NCBI GenBank assembly: GCA_018609945.1
Contig: JAHENO010000072.1
Location: 1 to 5,126, forward strand
Origin: Haloarculaceae archaeon
Lineage (GTDB): Archaea > Halobacteriota > Halobacteria > Halobacteriales > Haloarculaceae
DNA length: 5,126 nucleotides
Reading direction: 5' to 3'
Below are positions 1-5,126 of this stretch, piece after piece (the stretch's first letter is position 1; the number at the start of each line of letters is the position of its first letter). The translations under genes were made by a program, and so were the position numbers. A model generated the notes under the pieces. It was given only the letters and a program-made list of their open reading frames with translations, had not been told where the DNA came from and did no database searches.

Positions 1-1525
1 CGAGAACCTCGACGAACTCCACGAGGGCAGCGTCATCATCTACGACGGGGAGCGCACGACGATGCAGGACGTCGAAATTCCGGAGGGGATGGTCGGTCTG
101 AACGTCCCGCTCAAGCGCCTCGCCGAGGAGGCCGGCGGCGCAATCATGCGCAACGTCGTCGCGCTGGGTGCGGCCTGCGAGGTCGCGGACTTTCCGATCG
201 AGAACCTGGACGAGTCACTCCAGAAGCGGTTCGGCGACAAGGGGACGGCCATCGTCGAGAACAACAAGAAGGCTGCCCGCGCCGGCCAGGAGTACGTTGC
301 CGGGGAGTTCGACCGGGAGTTCGACTACGAACTCGAAACGACCGACGCGGACTACGTCCTGCTGAACGGGGACGAGGCCATCGGGATGGGTGCTATCGCC
401 GCCGGGTGCCGGTTCTACGCCGGCTATCCGATCACGCCGGCGACGGACGTGATGGAGTATCTGACAGGGCGCATCGACCGCTACGGCGGGACGGTCGTCC
501 AGGCCGAGGACGAACTCTCCGCGATCAATCTCGCGCTCGGGGCCGCCCGCGCGGGTGCCCGTTCGATGACCGCCACGTCGGGGCCGGGCATCGACCTCAT
601 GACAGAGACGTTCGGCCTCGTGGCCACCTCCGAGACGCCGCTCGTCATCTGTGACGTCATGCGCTCTGGGCCTTCGACGGGAATGCCCACCAAGCAGGAA
701 CAGGGCGACCTCGACATGCTGCTGTACGGCGGCCACGGCGAGATTCCGCGGTTCGTCCTCGGGCCCACGACGGTTTCGGAGTGTTTCTGGAAGACCGTCG
801 AGGCGTTCAACCTCGCCGAGAAGTACCAGACCCCCGTCTTCCTGGTCTCGGATCTGGCGCTCGCGGTCACCGAGCAGACGTTCCCGCCCGAAGCCTTCGA
901 CATGGACGATGTCGAGATCGAGCGCGGGAAGGTCGTCGACGAGGACGAGATCGACGCCTGGCTCGACGAGCAGGGTCGCTTCCAGCCCCACTTTCCCACC
1001 GCGGACGGCGTGAGTCCCCGCGCCTTCCCGGGCACGGCCGACGGCGCCCACATGACCACGGGGCTGGAACACGACGGACTCGGCCGGCGCACCGAGGACG
1101 AGGAGATCCGCGTCGAACAGGTCGACAAGCGCAACCGCAAGGTCGAGACCGCCCGCGAGCAGGAGGAGTGGGACTACCGCGAGTTCGGCGACCCCGAGGC
1201 CGACACGCTGGTCGTCTCGTGGGGCTCGAACGAGGGCGCGATCCGAGAGAGTATGGAATTCCTCGAGGAGGAGGGGATCGACGTCCGGTTCATCTCGGTC
1301 CCGTACCTGTTCCCGCGACCGGACCTCACCGAGGAAATCGGGGCCGCCCAGACGACCATCGTCGTCGAGTGCAACGCGACGGGCCAGTTCGCGGACGTGA
1401 TCGAACACGACGTCCTGGAGCGCCTCGAGCGGGTGAACAAGTACACCGGCGTCCGGTTCAAGGCGGACGAACTGGCCGCCGAGATCGAACAGGCTATCGC
1501 GGCCCCACGGGAGGCAACACAATGA
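1..1525 (+). CDS. korA: 2-oxoacid:ferredoxin oxidoreductase, fused gamma-alpha subunit (probably 2-oxoglutarate, KorA); 5' partial
   Basis: This is the C-terminal 507 residues of the alpha subunit of a cytoplasmic, thiamine-diphosphate-dependent enzyme that oxidatively decarboxylates a 2-oxoacid to acyl-CoA and reduces ferredoxin. The frame is open from base 2 with no stop, so the ATG at 62 is internal and the true start lies off the left edge. Visible residues 1 to about 90 are the end of the gamma domain, fused to alpha as in other haloarchaeal enzymes. The pyrimidine-binding alpha domain follows, with YPITP at residues 142-146 (bases 425-439) and TSGPG at 192-196 (bases 575-589). A C-terminal domain starts near the segment DTLVVSWGSNEG. 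The gene ends in ATGA, overlapping the beta subunit start, so the two are co-translated. The pyruvate enzyme PorA is the alternative. Kor is favoured because the beta subunit is short and about 85 missing residues would give a total near 590. The family call is firm; the substrate is an inference. Confidence 0.9.
   Translation, partial: ENLDELHEGSVIIYDGERTTMQDVEIPEGMVGLNVPLKRLAEEAGGAIMRNVVALGAACEVADFPIENLDESLQKRFGDKGTAIVENNKKAARAGQEYVAGEFDREFDYELETTDADYVLLNGDEAIGMGAIAAGCRFYAGYPITPATDVMEYLTGRIDRYGGTVVQAEDELSAINLALGAARAGARSMTATSGPGIDLMTETFGLVATSETPLVICDVMRSGPSTGMPTKQEQGDLDMLLYGGHGEIPRFVLGPTTVSECFWKTVEAFNLAEKYQTPVFLVSDLALAVTEQTFPPEAFDMDDVEIERGKVVDEDEIDAWLDEQGRFQPHFPTADGVSPRAFPGTADGAHMTTGLEHDGLGRRTEDEEIRVEQVDKRNRKVETAREQEEWDYREFGDPEADTLVVSWGSNEGAIRESMEFLEEEGIDVRFISVPYLFPRPDLTEEIGAAQTTIVVECNATGQFADVIEHDVLERLERVNKYTGVRFKADELAAEIEQAIAAPREATQ
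1509..1514 (+). promoter_or_regulatory. Shine-Dalgarno site for the beta subunit gene
   Basis: GGGAGG lies inside the end of the alpha coding region, 7 bases before the ATG at 1522. It fits the anti-Shine-Dalgarno end of archaeal 16S rRNA and supports 1522 as the beta start, allowing re-initiation at the overlapping ATGA. Confidence 0.65.
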
Positions 1526-2385
1526 GTTCCAACGTTCGATTCGTCGATTTCAAGTCAGACAAGCAACCGACCTGGTGTCCCGGCTGTGGCGACTTCGGGA
1601 CGATGAACGGCATGATGAAAGCCCTCGCCGAGACCGGCAACGACCCCGACAACACGTTCGTGGTCGCGGGCATCGGCTGTTCCGGGAAGATCGGGACCTA
1701 CATGCACAGTTACGCCTTGCACGGCGTCCACGGGCGTGCGCTGCCGGTCGGCATCGGCGTAAAACTCGCGAACCCCGACCTGGAGGTGATGGTCGCGGGG
1801 GGCGACGGCGACGGCTACTCCATCGGTGCGGGTCACTTCGTCCACGCCGTCCGCCGGAACGTGGATATGTCCTACGTCGTGATGGACAACCGCATCTACG
1901 GGCTCACCAAGGGGCAGTTCTCGCCCACGTCCCGGGAGGACTTCGAGACCTCGACCTCCCCGGACGGCACCCAGATGTCCCCCGTCAACCCCCTCGCGCT
2001 CGCGCTCGCCGCGGGCGCGACGTTCATCGCACAGTCGTTCTCCTCGGATTCACAGCGCCACACCGAGATCGTCAAGCAGGCTATCGAACACGACGGCTTT
2101 GGCTTCGTCAACGTCTACTCGCCCTGCGTGACGTTCAACGACGTCGACACCTACGACTACTGGCGCGACTCCATCGTCGACCTGGGCGAGACCGACCACG
2201 ACCCCACCGACCGCGACGCGGCCCGGGAGCGCATCCTCTCGGGCGACCGCGAACTGCTCGGGGTCATCTACCAGGACGAGGGCTCGGTCTCGTTCGGGGA
2301 GCGGATGGGGCTGGGCGCGAACATGGCCGACATCCCCGAAGGTGCCCCCGAGGACGCGACGGACCTGGTCCGCGAGTTCTACTGA
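1522..2385 (+). CDS. korB: 2-oxoacid:ferredoxin oxidoreductase, beta subunit (probably 2-oxoglutarate, KorB)
   Basis: This complete 287-residue subunit binds thiamine diphosphate and a [4Fe-4S] cluster and passes electrons to ferredoxin in the KorAB heterodimer. The start at 1522 is chosen because it overlaps the alpha stop (ATGA), follows a Shine-Dalgarno site, and gives the normal N-terminus of the family; the same frame stays open further upstream only as a shadow of the alpha gene. The cluster ligands are visible as Cys19 and Cys22 in WCPGCGD, Cys53 in GIGCSGK, and Cys202 in SPCVTF, matching the four-cysteine pattern of archaeal oxidoreductases. The diphosphate/Mg motif runs from GDGDG at 94-98 to MDN at 121-123, followed by IYGLTKGQ. 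Nothing is missing or broken. From memory, haloarchaeal KorB proteins are about 289 residues and PorB about 312, so the length favours KorB. In haloarchaea these enzymes take the place of pyruvate and 2-oxoglutarate dehydrogenase complexes. Confidence 0.93.
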   Translation: MSSNVRFVDFKSDKQPTWCPGCGDFGTMNGMMKALAETGNDPDNTFVVAGIGCSGKIGTYMHSYALHGVHGRALPVGIGVKLANPDLEVMVAGGDGDGYSIGAGHFVHAVRRNVDMSYVVMDNRIYGLTKGQFSPTSREDFETSTSPDGTQMSPVNPLALALAAGATFIAQSFSSDSQRHTEIVKQAIEHDGFGFVNVYSPCVTFNDVDTYDYWRDSIVDLGETDHDPTDRDAARERILSGDRELLGVIYQDEGSVSFGERMGLGANMADIPEGAPEDATDLVREFY

Positions 2386-2428
2386 GGCGGCACGCTTCGG
2401 TTGCGATCCATCCGCGACTGAGCCCTGC

Positions 2429-3125
2429 TCAGAATTCCTCGGCGACCGGCAGCTGGACCACGAAGACGGCGCCCTCGGAGTCGTTGTCTTCGACCCAGAC
2501 CTCGCCGCCGTAGCCCTCGACGGACGGGGAGACGCTGGCTCTCGCGAGGTCCTTGTCGTTGTGCTCGACGGCATTCTGGAGGAGATTGGGGAACGCCGAG
2601 TCGAGCATCTCGTTGGCCACGACTGACGTGCGCGGAGTGATTCCTCGACCTCGATCGCGGCCCCCGGGAATGCCGACCTGACGTTTTCCAGGGCCCGTTC
2701 GAGGGCGGGTGCCAGCGACGTATACTGGTCGTCGAGATCGGTCTGGAGCATACGGACGCCAGGATTCGGGCACTCTTTGTCAGTTCGACTGCGTGCGCCG
2801 CGCTCTCCCGGACAGTCTCGAGGTATCCCCTGGCTTCCTCGTCGACGTGCTCTTCGACGAGCTCTGCGTACGCAGTGACGAGCTGGAGATCGATGCGGAT
2901 GTCGTGGCGGACCATCTGGTTGCGCGTCAAGAGATTGTCACGCTGCTTCATCAGGCGCTGTTCGTATTCCTTGCGCTCTGTGATTTCCTCGATCGTCCCG
3001 ACGTGATAGGTGGTGCCGTCAGTCAACCGGTGGTCGAACCGGATGGGTACGTGAGGGATCACCCAGGGCTGGTCGCTCCCGGAGAGCGATGCGGACTGCG
3101 ACCAACCGGTGTCGGGCCAGCGCAA
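2429..3125 (-). pseudogene. Decayed PAS-histidine kinase (haloarchaeal sensor kinase remnant)
   Basis: Three minus-strand frames together read as one haloarchaeal sensor kinase. From 3125 to about 2752 comes the end of a PAS domain (DGTTYHVGTIEEITERKEYE), then the H-box around RHDIRIDLQ (His at bases 2904-2906) and the dimerisation helix ending TKSARILASV. One base is missing near 2752, and the reading moves to a frame giving MLQTDLDDQY through AAIEVEESL. A second base is missing near 2632-2634, and the third frame gives SVVANEMLDSAFPNLLQNAV, HNDKD, then GYGGEVWVEDND and VFVVQLPVAEEF with a stop at 2429-2431. Between the N-box part and GYGGE the DxGxG box and the GxGLYLV box expected in this family are absent, so the ATP pocket is gone. 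The H-box Asn at H+4 is Ile. The PAS domain and everything before it are truncated against the neighbouring gene. The product cannot be an active kinase. Confidence 0.88.
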
Positions 3126-4439
3126 CTACGGTTCCTGGGAGAGCGGGTCGAGTCCGACCGCCAGATGCGCCACCGGTAGCGGCGCCGAGAGTCCCGCCGC
3201 CTCGGCCAGCACTGAAACGGCCAGCGACCGGGCGACCCCACTATCCAGCGTCGGCGTCTCCCCCGGGTTCCCGGACTCGACGCTCTGGCTGGCGTCCGTC
3301 GCGGGCACCTCGGTGCCGAGGGCGCGTTCGATGTCCCCGACGGTCTCTGGCGGATCCGCAGCGAGTGCGTCGCGCTTTCTGACCAGCCAGAAGTACGTCT
3401 CCATGGCCGTGGCCAGGTACTGTCGTGCAACGGTCTCCGGATCCTCGACCGACCTGATTGTCGAGAGGTAGCGGGTTCCGCTGAACGCGTCGATGTCGAC
3501 GTTCTCGCGGACCCACTCCTCGATCCCCTCTCGATCGGCGTCGGTCGCCAAGGCCTCCCGTGCCGCCTCACAGTGCTCCCGTTCCTCGGCGGCGGTCCGG
3601 TGGAAGATGTCGCCGACGACGACCGCGTCGGCGCCCGCGTCGAGAACAGCCCGGGCGTCCTCCCGGTTGTCCAGTCCGCCGCCGTACCAGACGCGGGACC
3701 ACTCGACACCCTCGTCGATGGCGTCGAGGATATCGACCGCCTCGCTCCCACCGAACCTGCCCGAATACTCGAGATAGACGACTTCGCTCTCCAGGTGGTG
3801 TTCGGCCGCCATCGCGTGTTGTTTGGCCTCCCGTGGCGAGAGCCGGTCGGCTTCCGTGACCCCTGCTTCGCGGGCGGCCGCGCTGTCGACGTTCATGATG
3901 ATGTACGCCTCGAAGACGGCCGCGTCGAACAGCCACGAGATCAGAAAGTTCGAGAGGCGGTCCTCGACCGTGCCGCCGAGCGGAACGGGGAGTTTCTCCC
4001 GGATAATCTCCGGTGCCATCTCCTCGCGGCCGTATTCGAGGCTCTTTCCGAGCGCGCCGACGATGGCATTGGTGTCGCCGTTGAGCACCTCGGGCACCGC
4101 CATGAACTCGGCCCTGTCGTGGATGGCTTCCGTGACGTGGGTGGCCTCGCTGGGCTCGTGGAACGCCGTGACCGGCGCCGTGTCCAGCAGGTCGAACGTC
4201 TCCAGGGTGTTCTGTTCCGTGACGTTCCGTGACCCCCCGACCGAGACGGCGCTGGTGTGGCCGAGATACAGCGGATACATCAGCGGCAGTCGCTTGCCGC
4301 CCTCCGGGTCGACCTTCGTGATGTGGTCCCACTCCCGGGGAATCGGGTTCGTGTCCGCCAGCAACAACGTCCGACCGCCGATGGAGACGGCTGTGGCGAG
4401 CGTGTCCAGCCGCCGGGCGATGGCGTCGATATCCGGCAT
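3126..4439 (-). CDS. PcrB / geranylgeranylglyceryl phosphate synthase family protein, enlarged form
   Basis: This is a 437-residue TIM-barrel prenyltransferase homologue. Canonical members join a polyprenyl diphosphate to sn-glycerol 1-phosphate, the first ether bond of archaeal lipids. Family marks in order are HITKVDP at 39-45, SVGGSRNVTE at 66-75, VPEVLN at 115-120 followed by AIVGALGKSLEYG, YIIMNVDS at 179-186, the phosphate-binding YLEYSG at 222-227, YGGGLD at 252-257, and VVVGD at 273-277. The usual enzyme has about 230-250 residues. Here there is an extra segment of roughly 25 residues around 140-175 and a C-terminal extension from about 284 to 437, mostly helical and acidic with a Pro/Ser/Thr-rich linker near 376-400. 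The start at 4439 is preferred to an in-frame codon at 4499 because a TATA box lies about 26 bases upstream of it, which suits a leaderless mRNA. It lies next to a UbiA prenyltransferase gene on the same strand. The family is clear; the exact prenyl substrate or acceptor is not. Confidence 0.85.
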   Translation of the reverse strand: MPDIDAIARRLDTLATAVSIGGRTLLLADTNPIPREWDHITKVDPEGGKRLPLMYPLYLGHTSAVSVGGSRNVTEQNTLETFDLLDTAPVTAFHEPSEATHVTEAIHDRAEFMAVPEVLNGDTNAIVGALGKSLEYGREEMAPEIIREKLPVPLGGTVEDRLSNFLISWLFDAAVFEAYIIMNVDSAAAREAGVTEADRLSPREAKQHAMAAEHHLESEVVYLEYSGRFGGSEAVDILDAIDEGVEWSRVWYGGGLDNREDARAVLDAGADAVVVGDIFHRTAAEEREHCEAAREALATDADREGIEEWVRENVDIDAFSGTRYLSTIRSVEDPETVARQYLATAMETYFWLVRKRDALAADPPETVGDIERALGTEVPATDASQSVESGNPGETPTLDSGVARSLAVSVLAEAAGLSAPLPVAHLAVGLDPLSQEP

Positions 4440-4460
4440 GGTCGCACTGTTCCGCTCCCG

Positions 4461-4470
4461 ATTTAAAAAG
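4461..4470 (-). promoter_or_regulatory. TATA box of the PcrB-like gene (leaderless promoter)
   Basis: On the minus strand the block reads CTTTTTAAAT, an AT-rich island in otherwise GC-rich DNA, and contains the haloarchaeal TTTAAA core (4462-4467). Its centre is about 26 bases before the ATG at 4439. Archaeal transcription starts about 25 bases after the TATA box, so the transcript would begin at or next to the start codon. No well-placed Shine-Dalgarno site lies before that ATG, in keeping with a leaderless mRNA. Confidence 0.7.
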
Positions 4471-4490
4471 CGTATCCAATTGCCTGCCGC

Positions 4491-4523
4491 CCTGGCCAAG
4501 GGTCACGCTCTCCCGCGGCCAGG
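4491..4523. repeat. Short inverted repeat downstream of the UbiA gene
   Basis: CCTGGCC (4491-4497) and GGCCAGG (4517-4523) form a perfect 7-base inverted repeat with a 19-base loop. It sits just after the UbiA stop codon and before the T-run at 4465-4469 when read on the minus strand. It may help end UbiA transcription. The loop is long and the T-run is about 20 bases away, so it may be chance in GC-rich DNA. Confidence 0.25.
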
Positions 4524-4534
4524 TTCGACCTCGT

Positions 4535-5126
4535 TTAGAGGAGCAGGGCTGCTCGCCCGAGGACGAACGCCGCTGCAGCGAGGAACATGCCGTACTTGAT
4601 GTGGTTCTGGCCGGCTGTGGGGTCCCCGAAACTCTCGTAACAGGCATACAGCATGATGGCGTCGGCCGGCACGACGAGTGCCAGGTAGGCGATGTCGAAG
4701 GTTCCCAGGAGGTACGGGAGCGGACTGGCGAGGATGGCCACGCCCAGGACGGCAACCCCGACCCAGAGCGCGGGACGTTCACCGACGACGATGGGCAGTG
4801 TTCGCAGTCCCTCCTCGCGGTCGCCGACGATGTCCTCGACGTCCTTGATGACCTCCCGCGTGAACGTCGAAGCGGCGGCCAGAAACGCGAGCACGATTCC
4901 CGCTTCGAGGCGACCGACTGCAGCGGCCCCGAACAGGAACGTCGACCCCCCGAGGTACGCCACGACCGCGTTACCGAAACCGGGTAGCCCCTTGAAGACC
5001 TCCGTGTAGGCGAGCAGGGCCACGAGGTTGATTCCGGCGATTGCGACGGCCGCGAGCGGCAGCGTCACTGCGAGTGCGACCGCCGCGACGAACAGCACCA
5101 CGGAGAATACGAGCGCGCCGCGTGGC
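4535..5126 (-). CDS. UbiA-family prenyltransferase, probably digeranylgeranylglyceryl phosphate synthase; 5' partial
   Basis: These are the C-terminal 197 residues of an integral membrane prenyltransferase; the frame is open to the right edge, so the GTG at 5101 is not a likely start. Family members with this profile add the second geranylgeranyl chain to geranylgeranylglyceryl phosphate. The second aspartate-rich motif, KDVEDIVGDREEGLRTLP, is intact and would bind Mg-diphosphate. Before it lie the conserved YTEVFKGLPGFGN loop and following helix. About six hydrophobic segments can be seen, and the C-terminus has the usual DPTAGQNHIKYGM stretch followed by a last helix. The first aspartate-rich motif is off the window. 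Family length is about 280 residues, so about 80 are missing. It precedes the PcrB-like gene by 95 bases on the same strand, which supports a lipid role. Other UbiA enzymes (menaquinone or other prenyl transfer) cannot be fully excluded. Confidence 0.83.
   Translation of the reverse strand, partial: PRGALVFSVVLFVAAVALAVTLPLAAVAIAGINLVALLAYTEVFKGLPGFGNAVVAYLGGSTFLFGAAAVGRLEAGIVLAFLAAASTFTREVIKDVEDIVGDREEGLRTLPIVVGERPALWVGVAVLGVAILASPLPYLLGTFDIAYLALVVPADAIMLYACYESFGDPTAGQNHIKYGMFLAAAAFVLGRAALLL

Noticed and set aside
215..1522. A 435-codon open frame on the minus strand, opposite the alpha subunit gene
   Set aside because: It is Arg/Leu/Val-rich with no recognised motif, and lies exactly opposite a conserved gene. 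Long antisense frames are common in GC-rich haloarchaeal coding DNA because GC-ending codons leave few stops on the other strand.
2386..2428. A terminator between korB and the kinase remnant
   Set aside because: I see no T-run on either strand and no convincing stem in these 43 bases.
1575..2513. A 312-codon plus-strand frame overlapping the beta subunit gene
   Set aside because: It is the shifted frame of korB, very rich in Arg/Gly/Pro, with no conserved motif. The KorB frame carries all catalytic and cluster residues.
2429..2773. The kinase frame changes as programmed frameshifting
   Set aside because: Two shifts would be needed, neither site has an obvious slippery run, and the ATP-binding core is missing in any case, so decay is the simpler reading.
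2342..3179. Plus-strand frames across the kinase remnant (2342-2626 and 2709-3179) as small genes
   Set aside because: They are antisense to recognisable kinase sequence and have no start signals or motifs of their own.
3607..3620. Asp instead of Asn in the final phosphate-binding motif of the PcrB-like protein (VVVGD rather than VVGN) as a sign of lost activity
   Set aside because: As far as I recall, haloarchaeal GGGP synthases often have Asp here, and the other phosphate-binding motifs are intact.
4440..4499. An upstream start for the PcrB-like gene at 4499, adding 20 residues
   Set aside because: The added codons would run across the TATA box at 4461-4470 and give a basic, non-conserved leader, while the ATG at 4439 is well placed for leaderless initiation.
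3568..4782. A 404-codon minus-strand frame across the PcrB-like gene and the UbiA gene end
   Set aside because: It crosses an intergenic region and two well-supported genes in the wrong frame, and its composition (Arg/Gly/His/Ser-rich) is that of a shadow frame.

Overview
The window reads as haloarchaeal chromosome. It is GC-rich, its proteins are strongly acidic (Asp/Glu-rich), and it has a TTTAAA-type TATA box placed for a leaderless transcript. It also carries the haloarchaeal two-subunit 2-oxoacid:ferredoxin oxidoreductase and archaeal ether-lipid gene families. The genus cannot be fixed from the sequence alone. This assignment rests on recognised protein families and base composition, not on a database search.

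Layout. (1) On the + strand, positions 1-2385 hold a translationally coupled pair: the 3' part of a fused gamma-alpha subunit gene (cut by the window's left edge) and the complete beta subunit gene of a 2-oxoacid:ferredoxin oxidoreductase, most likely the 2-oxoglutarate enzyme KorAB. The alpha stop and beta start overlap as ATGA. (2) On the - strand, positions 2429-3125 hold the decayed remains of a PAS/histidine-kinase gene of a typical haloarchaeal type. It has lost its 5' part, has two single-base deletions, has an internal deletion that removes the ATP-binding core, and carries a substitution beside the phospho-acceptor histidine. (3) On the - strand, positions 3126-4439 hold an intact gene for an enlarged (437-residue) member of the PcrB / geranylgeranylglyceryl phosphate synthase family, with its own TATA box just upstream. 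(4) On the - strand, from 4535 to the right edge, lies the 3' part of a UbiA-family membrane prenyltransferase, probably digeranylgeranylglyceryl phosphate synthase.

How the genes relate. KorAB would oxidise a 2-oxoacid with CoA and ferredoxin, the step that replaces the dehydrogenase complexes in haloarchaea. The two right-hand genes belong to families that make the first and second ether bonds of archaeal lipids, so their adjacency suggests a shared lipid role, although the PcrB homologue is much longer than the ordinary enzyme. The two blocks converge on the kinase pseudogene, which looks like a relic being lost between two conserved loci. No RNA gene, mobile element or CRISPR array was recognised. 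The most interesting points are the well-resolved decay of the kinase, its in-frame position directly behind the TAG stop of the PcrB-like gene, and the extra C-terminal region of that PcrB-like protein.
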